A stretch of DNA of 64,000 nucleotides. It comes from Celeribacter marinus (lineage in GTDB: Bacteria; Pseudomonadota; Alphaproteobacteria; Rhodobacterales; Rhodobacteraceae). Positions 16,109-26,046 of this stretch are shown here, piece by piece; the stretch's first letter is position 1; each line of letters starts with the position of its first letter. Location of the stretch: the NCBI RefSeq assembly GCF_001308265.1, contig NZ_CP012023.1:2618932-2682931 (forward strand). The letters are read 5' to 3'. The translations under genes were made by a program, and so were the position numbers. Under the pieces are notes generated by a model. The model worked only from the letters and a program-made list of their open reading frames with translations. It had not been told where the DNA came from and did no database searches.

Positions 16109-17422
16109 ATGAATATGCAAGTGCAGCCCAACGTCTTGGCCCCGACCCAACCCAAAACACTGGCGGAAACGGGCCTGAATATGGTCATGATGCGCGATAT
16201 CTTACTCAAGACCATGTTTCGCACCAACCAAGAGCATGTGACGCAGCTGTCGCAATCCATGTGCTTGCCTGCCACCTTAACCCAAGATTTGGTAGACAAT
16301 GTACGCGAACAAGGCCTCGTTGAGGCAACGGGAACGCTGCACGCGGGATCAAGTTCCGAAATGGGATTTCGTCTCTCGGACACCGGAAAAGCGCGTGCGC
16401 TCGACGCGCTGTCGCAATCCGAATACTTTGGCCCGATGCCAATCCCGCTCGCGCGTTACGCCGAACAGGTCAAAAAGCAATCCGTGCGCAATATGATGAT
16501 CACGCGCGCCGCCCTCACGGGCGCAATGGGCCATCTTATTTTGCCGCCGGACCTTTTGGACCAACTCGGACCAGCCGTAGGTGCGGGCCGCTCGATCCTA
16601 ATGTACGGCCCACCGGGCAACGGAAAATCATCGATTTCAAACGGTATCCGTGACGCACTTGGCGATCTGATCTATGTGCCGCGGGCGATCGAATACAACG
16701 GGATGGTGGTCACCGTCTATGACCCCCTCATGCACGTCAAACGCGAGGAAAATGAGGATAGCGCGACCGCCCTTCGTCGCACGGCCAACCGCTTTGATCG
16801 TCGCTACGTGCGCTGTGAACGTCCGACCGTGGTGACGGGCGGTGAGTTATCGCTCGACATGCTTGATCTTGTCTACAACCCGACCGCACGTACGTATCAG
16901 GCCCCGCTTCAACTAAAATCCACGGGTGGCATTTTCATCGTCGATGACCTTGGCCGCCAAGAGGATCCACCGCAAAAACTGGTCAACCGTTGGATTGTCC
17001 CGCTCGAAGAGAACAAGGATATTCTAGCGCTTCAATCGGGCGAAAAGTTCGAGGTGCCATTTGACACCTTGGTGATTTTCTCTACCAACTTCCACCCAAA
17101 CGAGATTTTCGACAAAGCCGCGTTGCGCCGCATCTTCTACAAAATCAAAATCGACGGGCCTGATCAGGCCGGCTTTCTCAAAATCTTTGCGATGGTCGCC
17201 AAGAAAAAAGGTGTGCCCCTCAATGAGGCCGCCCTCGTGTATCTGCTCAAACACAAGTACGCGACAATCAACAACGTCTACGCCAACTATCAGCCGGTGT
17301 TTTTGATCGATCAAATCATGGCCATTTGCGACTTTGACGGGCTACCGTATCAAATGACACCCGACCTCATTGACCGCGCATGGGCCAATATGTTCGTGAA
17401 AGAAAGCCATTTCGACCACTAA
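16109..17422 (+). CDS. AAA+ ATPase of unknown function beside the Tad locus
   Basis: P-loop ATPase of about 437 residues. The N-terminal 160 residues contain helical elements (MRDILLKTMFRTNQEHVTQL) and a winged-helix-like stretch. Walker A is GPPGNGKS at 167-174, Walker B is GGIFIVDDLGRQ, sensor 1 lies in TLVIFSTNFHPNEIF and an arginine-rich segment follows (KAALRRIFYKIKIDGP). I chose the ATG at 16109, preceded by GAAAG; upstream in-frame ATGs would run into the divergent gene. It looks like a predicted ATPase group with exeA/McrB-like P-loops. Position suggests a link with envelope or pilus assembly, but function is unknown. Confidence 0.75.
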   Translation: MNMQVQPNVLAPTQPKTLAETGLNMVMMRDILLKTMFRTNQEHVTQLSQSMCLPATLTQDLVDNVREQGLVEATGTLHAGSSSEMGFRLSDTGKARALDALSQSEYFGPMPIPLARYAEQVKKQSVRNMMITRAALTGAMGHLILPPDLLDQLGPAVGAGRSILMYGPPGNGKSSISNGIRDALGDLIYVPRAIEYNGMVVTVYDPLMHVKREENEDSATALRRTANRFDRRYVRCERPTVVTGGELSLDMLDLVYNPTARTYQAPLQLKSTGGIFIVDDLGRQEDPPQKLVNRWIVPLEENKDILALQSGEKFEVPFDTLVIFSTNFHPNEIFDKAALRRIFYKIKIDGPDQAGFLKIFAMVAKKKGVPLNEAALVYLLKHKYATINNVYANYQPVFLIDQIMAICDFDGLPYQMTPDLIDRAWANMFVKESHFDH

Positions 17423-17535
17423 ACGCGCCCAAATCGCCACCGCGACGATGAAGGTGCAATTCAAAATGGCGTTAGATTTTCTAACTTTCCAAACGCCCGC
17501 ATCCACGTCATGCTCCCGTAAAGGGAGAACAATCT

Positions 17536-18336
17536 ATGACAAAAATCGGAGTGGCTGGCGTTGGTCGGATGGGGGGCGGAATGCTCACCAATTTGCGCAA
17601 AAATGGAATTGACGCGGTGGGGTTCGACATTCGTGATCCGTCCGAATTCACCCTCCCCGTTACCAACGACATTGCGCAATTTGCGAACGGGCTAACAACG
17701 CTCATCACTGTGGTGCGCGATGGCGATCAAACCGATGCGCTCTTGCTCGAGACACAAAAGATGATTGAGGCGGCAACCGATCTTAAGACGCTTATCATCT
17801 CGTCCACGCTATCGCCGCGCTACCTCTTGGCGCTGCGCGAAAAACTACCTGCCGACCTAAACGTGATCGATGCGCCAATGTCAGGGGCCGAAGTTGGCGC
17901 CCGCGAAGGCACACTTGCGTTTATGATCGGCGGCACCGAGGCGCAAGTTGCAGACAATATGACGCTGTTTGAGGGTATGGGAAAAACGATCAAACACATG
18001 GGCGAGTTTTCCATGGGCGCACAGGCGAAAGTCCTCAACAACATGCTGTGCGCAAGCCACGTCATCGTGGGGCGTTTGGCCCTTGATTGGGCGCGAGAGG
18101 CGGGTTTGGACGAGGACAAACTGCTTGATCTCTTCGAGGGGGCAACCTCGCAAAACTGGTTTACGTCACGCTACAAAGACATCGAATTTGCCAAGCACGG
18201 CTACGAGCCAAACAACACGATCGCGATCTTTATAAAGGATCTCGGCTGTATGATCGATGCCGCCCCAGAGGGCGCATCAACGGCCATTCCACAGATCATG
18301 ATCGACGGCATGCGCGCCCTCAAACCTGTCGACTAA
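17536..18336 (+). CDS. Beta-hydroxyacid dehydrogenase, 3-hydroxyisobutyrate dehydrogenase-like
   Basis: NAD(P)-dependent dehydrogenase of 266 residues. The Rossmann motif GVAGVGRMGGGM starts at residue 5. The substrate-binding signature is DAPMSGAEVGAREGTLAFMI, and the catalytic lysine lies in GAQAKVLNNMLCASHVIVGR. The C-terminal helical domain contains IFIKDLGCMIDAA. Substrates in this family include 3-hydroxyisobutyrate, tartronate semialdehyde and glyoxylate; sequence alone does not choose. It is about 30 residues shorter than typical members. Shine-Dalgarno AAAGGGAG precedes the ATG. It stands alone between the ATPase and the convergent folD. Confidence 0.82.
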   Translation: MTKIGVAGVGRMGGGMLTNLRKNGIDAVGFDIRDPSEFTLPVTNDIAQFANGLTTLITVVRDGDQTDALLLETQKMIEAATDLKTLIISSTLSPRYLLALREKLPADLNVIDAPMSGAEVGAREGTLAFMIGGTEAQVADNMTLFEGMGKTIKHMGEFSMGAQAKVLNNMLCASHVIVGRLALDWAREAGLDEDKLLDLFEGATSQNWFTSRYKDIEFAKHGYEPNNTIAIFIKDLGCMIDAAPEGASTAIPQIMIDGMRALKPVD

Positions 18337-18352
18337 CATGATAGAACCAACG

Positions 18353-18379
18353 GCATCGGGCACACATTTGGCCCGATGC
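18353..18379. terminator. Hairpin between the convergent dehydrogenase gene and folD
   Basis: Perfect 9-bp stem (GCATCGGGC with GCCCGATGC) around a nine-base loop, 17 bases after the dehydrogenase stop. There is no clean T-run, so terminator function is likely but weaker than elsewhere. Confidence 0.5.
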
Positions 18380-18431
18380 ACGGCCATCCATTGGCCAACA
18401 AAAATTCCACCGGCTTTCCGTCTGAACGGCG

Positions 18432-19334
18432 CTAGGCGGTCAAACCCTTGGGCTCGGCCAAACCGTGTGCGCGGCAACACGCCGTCAATGTATTGGCCAA
18501 AAGACACGCGATTGTCATGGGCCCCACGCCACCCGGAACGGGAGTAATCGCACCGGCGTTCTGCGCGGCCTGTGCGTAATTTACGTCCCCCACGAGGCGC
18601 GATTTCCCCTCGCCTTTTTCAGGTGCAGCAACGCGGTTGATCCCCACATCAATCACCGTCGCGCCCTTTTTAATCCAGTCACCCGGCACAAATTCGGCAC
18701 GCCCCACGGCGGCCACAACGATGTCTGCACGGCGCACAACATCTGCGAGGTCTTTGGTGCGCGAATGCGCCACCGTAACGGTGCAACTGTCACCCAACAA
18801 AAGCTGTGCCATCGGTTTGCCCACGATATTGGACCGCCCGATCACAACCGCATTCAACCCCGACAACGAGCCAAGATGATCGCGCAGCATCATTAAACAG
18901 CCAAGCGGCGTACACGGGACCATCGCCTTTTGGCCCGTAGCCAGCCGACCAACATTGGAGATGTGAAACCCGTCAACGTCCTTTTCGGGCGCGATCGCAT
19001 TAATCACGAGGCTCTCGTCAAGGTGCTTGGGAAGCGGCAACTGCACCAAAATGCCATGCACATCACTATCCGCATTGAGTTGCTCAATGAGCGCCAGCAA
19101 ATCGGCCTCGGCCGTCTCGGCAGGCAATCTGTGCTCATAGGAATTCATTCCAACTTCGACGGTCAATTTGCCTTTGGAGCGCACGTAGACTTCGGATGCC
19201 GGATCGTCCCCAACCAAAACAACGGCCAATCCCGGTGTGATGTTTTGCGCTTCTTTAATGCGGGCAACGTGATCGGCCACTTTGGCACGCACGGTCGCGG
19301 CAAAGGCTTTTCCGTCGATGATTTGAGCTGTCAT
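18432..19334 (-). CDS. folD: Methylenetetrahydrofolate dehydrogenase/cyclohydrolase FolD
   Basis: Bifunctional cytosolic enzyme converting 5,10-methylene-THF to 10-formyl-THF via methenyl-THF, with NADP. About 300 residues from the ATG at 19334, which overlaps the chorismate mutase stop by four bases; longer in-frame extensions are not conserved-looking. Signatures are YVRSKGK with the catalytic Lys, [11 protein letters not shown], the NADP site [15 protein letters not shown] and [19 protein letters not shown]. In a C1-oxidising bacterium FolD also supplies formyl-THF for purine and fMet synthesis; it is 34 kb from the formate genes here. Confidence 0.95.
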   Translation of the reverse strand: MTAQIIDGKAFAATVRAKVADHVARIKEAQNITPGLAVVLVGDDPASEVYVRSKGKLTVEVGMNSYEHRLPAETAEADLLALIEQLNADSDVHGILVQLPLPKHLDESLVINAIAPEKDVDGFHISNVGRLATGQKAMVPCTPLGCLMMLRDHLGSLSGLNAVVIGRSNIVGKPMAQLLLGDSCTVTVAHSRTKDLADVVRRADIVVAAVGRAEFVPGDWIKKGATVIDVGINRVAAPEKGEGKSRLVGDVNYAQAAQNAGAITPVPGGVGPMTIACLLANTLTACCRAHGLAEPKGLTA

Positions 19335-19657
19335 GATGTCGGTCCTTGATTGGTCTGTTCGGGGGGCATTGCGCGCTCTTCGCGGGCAATCATATTCTCG
19401 ATCATGAGGCGCCACATGGCCGCGGCGGTCTCCGGCTCAAACCCGTCTGCTTGTGCGGCGGATCGTACCTTTGCCACGACATCCTCAACACGGGCGTCAA
19501 TGCGCGCGGGTAGGCCCGCTGCGGGCTTGATCTGTGCGGCGCGATCGATGTGCTTTTGGCGTAGCGCCAACAGGCGGATCAACGCGCGGTCGATCTCGTC
19601 AATCTGCACCCGCAGATCATCCATGGTGTCAAAGTCTTGCGGCGATTTAAATGTCAT
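19331..19657 (-). CDS. Chorismate mutase (AroQ type)
   Basis: Small all-helical chorismate mutase of 108 residues converting chorismate to prephenate for Phe/Tyr synthesis. The AroQ signature covers residues 13-45: [20 protein letters not shown] then [12 protein letters not shown], and helix 3 contains [14 protein letters not shown]. There is no fused prephenate dehydratase or dehydrogenase. Translation is coupled to folD by an ATGA overlap. The pairing has no obvious pathway logic beyond shared aromatic and folate precursor use of chorismate. Confidence 0.88.
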   Translation of the reverse strand: MTFKSPQDFDTMDDLRVQIDEIDRALIRLLALRQKHIDRAAQIKPAAGLPARIDARVEDVVAKVRSAAQADGFEPETAAAMWRLMIENMIAREERAMPPEQTNQGPTS

Positions 19658-19834
19658 GTCGCGGCCTCCGCGCCCGCTGTAGCACGGGTTTTGTGGGGTT
19701 TGAAGATCACGCTTTACTCGTAATCATAAAAAATCGCTCCTACGGGAACAACGCGCCCCTTTGGCACGCATCGGGTGGAACGGATTATCTTGGCTTGTAC
19801 GGCGCATCATCCGTCCGCCACCAGATCGCCCCAA

Positions 19835-19863
19835 TGAAAAACCGCGCCCCAATGGGCGCGGTT
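19835..19863 (-). terminator. Terminator after ftsH
   Basis: Perfect 10-bp stem (AACCGCGCCC with GGGCGCGGTT) and a four-base loop CAAT. Read on the minus strand it is followed by a T-run (the complement of 19836-19841). It lies 35 bases after the ftsH stop and ends the tol-pal-tilS-ftsH direction of transcription. Confidence 0.85.
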
Positions 19864-19897
19864 CTAACGTGTCATGTATCCGTGTTGCAAAGCCAAC

Positions 19898-21817
19898 TTA
19901 CGCAGAAGGTTCCGGCTCCATGTCACCATCCGCTTTCGGCTTGGCACGGGTTTTAGGCACGGCCGTCACGGACGGCGTTCCTGTATCCGAAGACGATGAG
20001 TTGTCATCATCATCCCCACGATTGAGCGCCTCGCCTGCGATCACTTTTTGGATTTCTGCGCCGGTCAACGTCTCATATTCCAAAAGCCCCTGCGCGAGAT
20101 TTTCAAGGTCTTGACCTTGCTCGGTCAGGATGCGGCGCGCCGTCTCATAGCCGGTATCGATGATCTCTTTGACCTTTTCATCGATCAGCTTTTGGGTGTC
20201 TTGCGAGTGGCTCGTGCCGCCGCCATAGCTCCCCAAATGGCTGTCTTGCTCGTTGGCATAATCCACATATCCAAGCTCGTCGGCAAAACCGAACTGCGTG
20301 ACCATAGCGCGTGCGATACGGGTCGCTTGTTGGATGTCGGATGAGGCCCCAGATGTGATGTTTTCCTTGCCGAAAATCAGTTCTTCGGCGACACGCCCGC
20401 CCATCGCCATGGCGATTTTCGAGGTGTATTTGGTCCAGCTGACAGACAATTGATCCCGCTCCGGCAACGAGAGAACCAGACCCAATGCACGGCCGCGTGG
20501 AATGATCGTCGCCTTGTGGATCGGATCGTGCTGCGGCACGTTGAGGCCCACAACGGCGTGACCCGCTTCGTGGTAGGCGGTCAGCTTTTTCTCGTCCTCG
20601 GTCATGACCATGGAGCGGCGCTCCGCGCCCATCATCACTTTGTCCTTGGCGTTCTCAAAGTCTTCCATTGTCACGAAACGACGACCGATACGCGCCGCAG
20701 TCAGAGCGGCCTCGTTGACAAGGTTGGCAAGATCGGCGCCCGAGAACCCCGGTGTTCCGCGCGCAATGATGCGCAGATCGACGTTAGGGCCAAGCGGCAC
20801 TTTGCGCGCATGCACGCCCAAGATTTTCTCGCGACCTTTAATGTCGGGGTTTGGCACCTGAACCTGACGGTCAAAACGGCCAGGGCGCAACAGCGCGGGG
20901 TCGAGCACATCAGGGCGGTTGGTCGCCGCAACGATGATGATACCCTCATTGGCGTCAAAGCCGTCCATCTCGACAAGCAACTGGTTGAGCGTTTGTTCGC
21001 GCTCGTCGTTACCGCCACCGTAGCCTGCGCCACGTGAGCGACCGACCGCGTCGATCTCGTCGATAAAGATGATGCATGGCGCGTTCTTTTTACCCTGTTC
21101 GAACATGTCGCGCACACGGCTTGCGCCGACACCCACGAACATTTCGACAAAGTCGGAACCAGAAATGGTAAAGAACGGCACACCTGCCTCGCCCGCAATC
21201 GCGCGTGCAAGCAGGGTTTTACCTGTACCGGGAGGACCAACAAGCAATGCGCCTTTGGGGATTTTACCACCAAGCGCCGAGAACTTTTGTGGATTGCGAA
21301 GGAACTCGACAATCTCTTCAAGCTCTTCTTTGGCCTCGTCGATGCCTGCGACATCATCAAAGGTCACACGACCATGTTTCTCTGTGAGCAACTTGGCCTT
21401 GGATTTGCCAAAGCCCATCGCGCCACCTTTGCCGCCGCCCTGCATCCGGTTCATGAAATAAATCCACACACCGATGATCAAAACGAATGGCAAGAAGGTC
21501 ATGAGAACTGTGACGAACCCGCTCTCTTCTTGTGGCGTGCCTTTGACGGAGACGCCTTTGGATACCAACTCGCGCGCGATATCACGATCACCGGGGTTGA
21601 TGGCGTAGCTGCGACGATTGTCAGAACCGGTGAAGATAAGCCGTTCACCGTCGATCTCGACAGAGGATACCTCCCCATCGTCAACGCGCTGCATTAGGTC
21701 GGAATATGCGATCTCGTTTGATGCCATGGACGCCTGATTGCCCCCAATGACATTAAACAAAGCCACAACGAGCATCAAAAGCACAAGCCAGAAGGCGAGA
21801 TTACGTGCGTTACCCAA
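19898..21817 (-). CDS. ftsH: ATP-dependent zinc metalloprotease FtsH
   Basis: Membrane-anchored AAA+ protease, about 639 residues, degrading misfolded membrane proteins and short-lived regulators. Two membrane segments lie at about 5-25 and 103-122. Walker A is GPPGTGKT (about 194-201), Walker B is [12 protein letters not shown], the pore and SRH regions are intact and the zinc site is HEAGH. I assign a TTG start at 21817 (M-G-N-A-R-N) because GAGGAG lies exactly seven bases upstream; the TTG five codons earlier would overlap that site. The C-terminus is acidic then Pro/Lys-rich. Confidence 0.95.
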   Translation of the reverse strand: MGNARNLAFWLVLLMLVVALFNVIGGNQASMASNEIAYSDLMQRVDDGEVSSVEIDGERLIFTGSDNRRSYAINPGDRDIARELVSKGVSVKGTPQEESGFVTVLMTFLPFVLIIGVWIYFMNRMQGGGKGGAMGFGKSKAKLLTEKHGRVTFDDVAGIDEAKEELEEIVEFLRNPQKFSALGGKIPKGALLVGPPGTGKTLLARAIAGEAGVPFFTISGSDFVEMFVGVGASRVRDMFEQGKKNAPCIIFIDEIDAVGRSRGAGYGGGNDEREQTLNQLLVEMDGFDANEGIIIVAATNRPDVLDPALLRPGRFDRQVQVPNPDIKGREKILGVHARKVPLGPNVDLRIIARGTPGFSGADLANLVNEAALTAARIGRRFVTMEDFENAKDKVMMGAERRSMVMTEDEKKLTAYHEAGHAVVGLNVPQHDPIHKATIIPRGRALGLVLSLPERDQLSVSWTKYTSKIAMAMGGRVAEELIFGKENITSGASSDIQQATRIARAMVTQFGFADELGYVDYANEQDSHLGSYGGGTSHSQDTQKLIDEKVKEIIDTGYETARRILTEQGQDLENLAQGLLEYETLTGAEIQKVIAGEALNRGDDDDNSSSSDTGTPSVTAVPKTRAKPKADGDMEPEPSA

Positions 21818-21895
21818 GGGTGGTCTCCTCAAAATACCTTACCCGCGCAGACGAGCGCGGGGCTTTCCCTTAAAATAGGGATCGAACGCATAAGT

Positions 21896-23167
21896 TCAAT
21901 GCGATAAAAGCGAAGTATAGAAGTGACCGCTCGGAAATATCAATTCTGCGCGCGCCACACCAAAGCTTGCGGCCGGTGCAGACACGAGAATAGGGCCGCG
22001 AAATATCGCGGGTGACGATTTGAGACTTTCGCGTGGCGGCCAGTTTTGTTGGCGCTCACCCAGTTGCGCCAATCCGTCATCACCAAGAGCGCGCACAATT
22101 TCTTTTGCATTTTCAGACCCTTGAACGCGCCAACGCCCATCCCATACCTGACCTACGCCACAGGTGGCCCCTACGACCGCGCTATGTTCACGGGTCATGC
22201 GCAAGGTGTCACTCCCCCCCAACAGGCGTACACCGTGCAGCGTGGCATCGCGTCCGCGAGAAATCGCCGCTAAGAATTCTTGTAGCTTTACACCACGCGG
22301 TCCGTAGTCAGCCGAGGCAATCCACCGCAGGGCATGCGCCACCAAACGACGATTTATCTCTGGCGCCGCGTCCATAAAGCCACGTCGATTGAGGATCAAA
22401 TCCCCACCCTCGACCGAAATACAATCAAGCGCGTGGTCATGCGTGGCAAAATCCAAGGCTGATCGCACCTGTCCAAGATGATCCATCACACGCCCCACAA
22501 CATGCATATCAAGGCCAAGAGGCTTCAACTGCTCCATAGCTTTGCGGGCCTTCACACGGTCATAGGTCTCATCCTCATTGGTCGGATCATCAATCCACAC
22601 CTGTTTAAGGCGGCGCAAATAGTCGCGCAGCTCAGAGCGCTCTTGCATCAATAACGGGCGCACCCATGTGATGCCCTCAGAAGTGCGGCGGCGCTGCATG
22701 CCTGTAAGGCCATCGATGCCCGACGCCCGCGCAAGTCGCATAAAAAACGTCTCGGCCTGATCATCAGCGGTATGGCCAAGGGCGATCGTATCGATCCCTC
22801 GGTCTTTGGCCCACTGCGCCATCAAACTATAGCGCGCACGGCGTGCCGCATCTTGGACATTGCCGTGCCCATCCCAATCCGTCCATGTCAACGTATCGTG
22901 TTTGAGATCGAGGGTGTCACAGGTCTGCGCCACAAAGCGCGCTTCGCTCGCGGCCTCAGGGCGCAATGCGTGATTCACGGTGACAACCTCTAGAGCAACC
23001 CCCTCGCCCTGCGCCCAGTCCGCCAAAAGACGCAAAAGCGCAATACTGTCGCCCCCACCGGACACGGCCACACCAAGCTTTGCGGGCTTGTCATAGGCAA
23101 ACGCAGAGGCAAGTTGGTGGCGCAACATGGCTAACCCTGCCGCGCGCGGCCCTGTGTCGTCTGTCAT
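21896..23167 (-). CDS. tilS: tRNA(Ile)-lysidine synthase TilS
   Basis: ATP-dependent enzyme modifying C34 of the CAU-anticodon tRNA-Ile to lysidine, which changes decoding from Met to Ile. The PP-loop motif is SGGGDS at residues 36-41, with the family block EARFVAQTCDTL and LGHTADDQAETFFMRLARAS. Length is 423 residues; the C-terminal domain beyond 300 is divergent as is usual in alphaproteobacteria. It starts 24 bases after the cpoB stop and is followed 78 bases later by ftsH, the conserved tilS-ftsH order. Confidence 0.93.
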   Translation of the reverse strand: MTDDTGPRAAGLAMLRHQLASAFAYDKPAKLGVAVSGGGDSIALLRLLADWAQGEGVALEVVTVNHALRPEAASEARFVAQTCDTLDLKHDTLTWTDWDGHGNVQDAARRARYSLMAQWAKDRGIDTIALGHTADDQAETFFMRLARASGIDGLTGMQRRRTSEGITWVRPLLMQERSELRDYLRRLKQVWIDDPTNEDETYDRVKARKAMEQLKPLGLDMHVVGRVMDHLGQVRSALDFATHDHALDCISVEGGDLILNRRGFMDAAPEINRRLVAHALRWIASADYGPRGVKLQEFLAAISRGRDATLHGVRLLGGSDTLRMTREHSAVVGATCGVGQVWDGRWRVQGSENAKEIVRALGDDGLAQLGERQQNWPPRESLKSSPAIFRGPILVSAPAASFGVARAELIFPSGHFYTSLLSH

Positions 23168-23191
23168 TGTGTGTATCTCTATTCTGCGCGG

Positions 23192-24028
23192 CTACGGACA
23201 ACCGATGGTTTGACGCGCGGCCTGTGCCTCCGCGTCCTCAGGCGCACCGGGGAAGCGGTTTCCAACCTCGGTGAGCATCACACAACCACGATCCGTTTGC
23301 CCCAAAGCCGCCAATGACATGCCCAAACGCAAGAGCGCTGACGGGGCGCGGTCCCCCTCGGGTGCTGTCGAAAAACTGTCGAGATAGGCGCGCGCCGCCT
23401 CTGATGTCTGGCCCAATTGTGTGAGGGCTTCGCCGCGCATAAACTGGCTTTCACCCGTGAGAGAACCGCCCGTATACGTCATTGCGAACATCTCAAACGC
23501 TGCGGCCGCATCCTCAAACTGTGCCTCCTCATACAGGCCCATTGCATGATCGAAATCAGACTGCTCCGTCATGGCCATTGAACCCACCCCATCCATAGGG
23601 GCGTCCGCACCCGGCCCTGAGGCCACGGCGGGTGCCGTCTCGGCCACGCCCCCGAGTGGTTCAAGGGGCGGAAGAGCGCCGATATCGCACCCCGCCTCTA
23701 ACTCGCATAGACGAAAATTGAGATCATCGAGCTGGTTCGTTCCGTCCTTGACCACTTGGCCAATGCGGTATTCCAACTCTTCGACTTTTGCCGTCAGGCG
23801 CGACAAAGCCGCCTCCATCAAGTCCACACGCTCAAGCGTGCTTTCGCCCGCAAAGGCGGTGTTTGGCGCACCCGTTGTGCTCAACTCGCGTGTCAGCTTG
23901 GTAATCTCCACCGACAACACCGCCGCCTCTTGCCGGATATCGGCCAGAGTTTGCGTGTCTTGGGCGAAACCGCCCTGTGCCGTCAGTATGCAAAGGGCAG
24001 ATACCGCCCCAAAGATCACCCGTTTCAT
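23192..24028 (-). CDS. cpoB: Cell division coordinator CpoB (YbgF)
   Basis: Periplasmic TolA-binding protein of 278 residues that links peptidoglycan synthesis to outer-membrane constriction. A signal peptide of about 22 residues ends at G-G-F-A. A coiled-coil segment covers about 25-95 (IRQEAAVLSVEITKLTRELS, LTAKVEELEYRIGQV), followed by a linker and a C-terminal TPR domain (FDHAMGLYEEAQFEDAAAAF, QFMRGEALTQLGQTSEAARA). It is the last member of the Tol-Pal cluster, 36 bases after pal. Confidence 0.9.
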   Translation of the reverse strand: MKRVIFGAVSALCILTAQGGFAQDTQTLADIRQEAAVLSVEITKLTRELSTTGAPNTAFAGESTLERVDLMEAALSRLTAKVEELEYRIGQVVKDGTNQLDDLNFRLCELEAGCDIGALPPLEPLGGVAETAPAVASGPGADAPMDGVGSMAMTEQSDFDHAMGLYEEAQFEDAAAAFEMFAMTYTGGSLTGESQFMRGEALTQLGQTSEAARAYLDSFSTAPEGDRAPSALLRLGMSLAALGQTDRGCVMLTEVGNRFPGAPEDAEAQAARQTIGCP

Positions 24029-24064
24029 CGCGTGCGCCTCACTTTGTTTGTGTCGTAACTTAGA

Positions 24065-24607
24065 TTAGCTAATACCTGCGCCCGCAGCCAAAACCGTCAC
24101 AGCGCGCCGGTTTTGCGCGTAACAGCTTTCATCCGAACACACCGCCAACGGACGCTCTTTGCCGTAGGTCACGGTCTTGAGGCGCGCAGGGTTAATCCCT
24201 TGCGAGATCAAGAACGCCTGAACAGCCGCAGCACGGCGTGAACCGAGGGCAAGGTTGTACTCGCGCGTGCCTTGCTCATCGGCGTGGCCCTCAATAATCG
24301 TCGTGTAATCGGGATTGTCCAACAACCACTGGGCCTGACCGCGTAGCGTTTCACGTCCCGTGTCGGTCAATGTGGATTGATCCACAAGGAACAAGACGCG
24401 ATCTCCAATTGTCTGGTTGAAATAGGCAACGGAGGTTGGGTCATTCAAAGATCCCTCAACAATGCCCCCATTCGCACCATTCGCGCCAAACCCGTCCGCA
24501 CCCGCACCACCGGCGCCAAAACGACCCGGATTGGTACAGGCCGAAAGGCCCAAGGCGGCAATTAAAAGGACTGCTCGTGTAGCAGGTGCTTTGAAAAATG
24601 TTGTCAT
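24065..24607 (-). CDS. pal: Peptidoglycan-associated lipoprotein Pal
   Basis: Outer-membrane lipoprotein of about 180 residues that binds peptidoglycan and TolB. The lipobox is L-S-A-C. A glycine-rich spacer follows (GGAGADGFGANGANGG), then the OmpA domain with VLFLVDQSTLTDTGRETLRG, EGHADEQGTREYNLALGSRR and the terminal NRRAVTV. I prefer the ATG at 24607, which has AAAGGA nine bases away, over the ATG at 24616, which lies inside that site. The 89-base gap to tolB may hold a separate promoter. Intact family features. Confidence 0.94.
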   Translation of the reverse strand: MTTFFKAPATRAVLLIAALGLSACTNPGRFGAGGAGADGFGANGANGGIVEGSLNDPTSVAYFNQTIGDRVLFLVDQSTLTDTGRETLRGQAQWLLDNPDYTTIIEGHADEQGTREYNLALGSRRAAAVQAFLISQGINPARLKTVTYGKERPLAVCSDESCYAQNRRAVTVLAAGAGIS

Positions 24608-24696
24608 ATCCGTCATCCTTTGCGCATGTGTATGTCGCGTTACTTATGTGAACCATAGCACCCTCACCTCGTCTTGGGGAGAGGGCCGTTATAGTC

Positions 24697-26046
24697 CTAT
24701 CTCAATAGAGGCGACCAAGCGGGATCAGAGGCCCCCGCATTGGTTGGCAGACGCTTCAGGTTACGTCCCGATATGTCGACCGTATAGAGCGCCGTCTCGC
24801 CCCCGGCCCCTTGGCTTTCGCGGGTGAACATGATCACGCGACCGTTCGGAGACCAGCTTGGCCCCTCATCCAAAAACGATGCGGTGAGCAGACGCTCCTC
24901 AGAGCCGTCCGTGCGCATCACACCGATATGGAACCGTCCGTTCGCTTGCTTGGTAAAGGCAATGAGATCCCCACGTGGCGACCAAACGGGCGTGCCGTAG
25001 CGCCCTTGCCCAAACGAAATCCGTTTTGCTTCGCCGCCACTGGCAGACATGATATAAAGCTGTTGTGTGCCAGAGCGATCACTCTCGAACACAATCTGCG
25101 ATCCATCGGGTGAAAAACTGGGCGCGGTTTCAATCGCGGGGGTCGAGGTCAATCGCTCTGCCTGACCGCTTGCAATCGTCATCCGGTACAGATCGGTGTT
25201 GGCCCCTGTTGCCACCGAATACACCACCGATCCCCCATCGGGGGAAAAGCGCGGCGCAAACGACATGCTCTCGGCCTGCACAGGCAATGTACGGCGCGTA
25301 ACGGTGCCGACATCCAACATGGTGATCTGAGGAAAGCCGCTTTCATACGACGTATACAGCACACGGTCGCCTGTGGGTGAAAAGCGCGGCGCCAAAACCA
25401 ACGAACTGTCATCCGTCAAAAACTGCATGTTCTCGCCATCATAGTCCATCACGGCCAGACGTTTTTTGCGGTCATTTTTCGGTCCTGTTTGGCTCACAAA
25501 AACAACACGGCTGTCAAAATACGGCCCCTCGCCCGTGATGCGGGAATAGACGACATCGGCCACTTTATGGGCAATACGGCGCCATGAGCGAGTCGTGCCG
25601 CCAAGTTGCAATCCGTCTCCCAACGGCACATCGGCAAACACGTCAAAGACGCGGAACTTGACGCTTAGATTTCCGTCCGCATCGGTCGACACGGCACCGG
25701 TGACCAAGCCTTGTGCATTAATTGCTTTCCAATCGGCATATTGGACGGGCGCGCTAAACGACGACACCTGACTGATATGGGCCGAGGGTGGGATTTCACG
25801 AAACAACCCCGTTCCGACAAGATCGGCGGCAATCACATCGCTAATCTGGCGGGCGAACTCGGCCGCATCGGCTGTTTCCGCAATAAAATCAGGGATCGCC
25901 AACGGGACAGGTTCAATCACACCTTGGGTGATGTCGATTTTCAAGGGACCGGTGTCTTGCGCCACGGCGGCAACCGAGAAGCTTAGCACGATCGCAGTCG
26001 CGAACGAACAGGTCAAAGTTGCGGCACCAGAAATCAAGCGTATCAT
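24697..26046 (-). CDS. tolB: Tol-Pal translocation protein TolB
   Basis: Periplasmic six-bladed beta-propeller of 449 residues that exchanges between Pal and TolA. A signal peptide ends near residue 29 (V-A-A-V-A-Q). The N-terminal domain spans 30-165. Propeller blades show repeated S-F-S-P-D-G/ R-F-S-P-D-G motifs ([100 protein letters not shown]). The start overlaps the tolA stop by four bases. Confidence 0.95.
   Translation of the reverse strand: MIRLISGAATLTCSFATAIVLSFSVAAVAQDTGPLKIDITQGVIEPVPLAIPDFIAETADAAEFARQISDVIAADLVGTGLFREIPPSAHISQVSSFSAPVQYADWKAINAQGLVTGAVSTDADGNLSVKFRVFDVFADVPLGDGLQLGGTTRSWRRIAHKVADVVYSRITGEGPYFDSRVVFVSQTGPKNDRKKRLAVMDYDGENMQFLTDDSSLVLAPRFSPTGDRVLYTSYESGFPQITMLDVGTVTRRTLPVQAESMSFAPRFSPDGGSVVYSVATGANTDLYRMTIASGQAERLTSTPAIETAPSFSPDGSQIVFESDRSGTQQLYIMSASGGEAKRISFGQGRYGTPVWSPRGDLIAFTKQANGRFHIGVMRTDGSEERLLTASFLDEGPSWSPNGRVIMFTRESQGAGGETALYTVDISGRNLKRLPTNAGASDPAWSPLLR

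Noticed and set aside
18337-18547. Short plus-strand frame after the dehydrogenase gene
   Set aside because: It runs into the 3' part of folD on the other strand and lacks a ribosome site.
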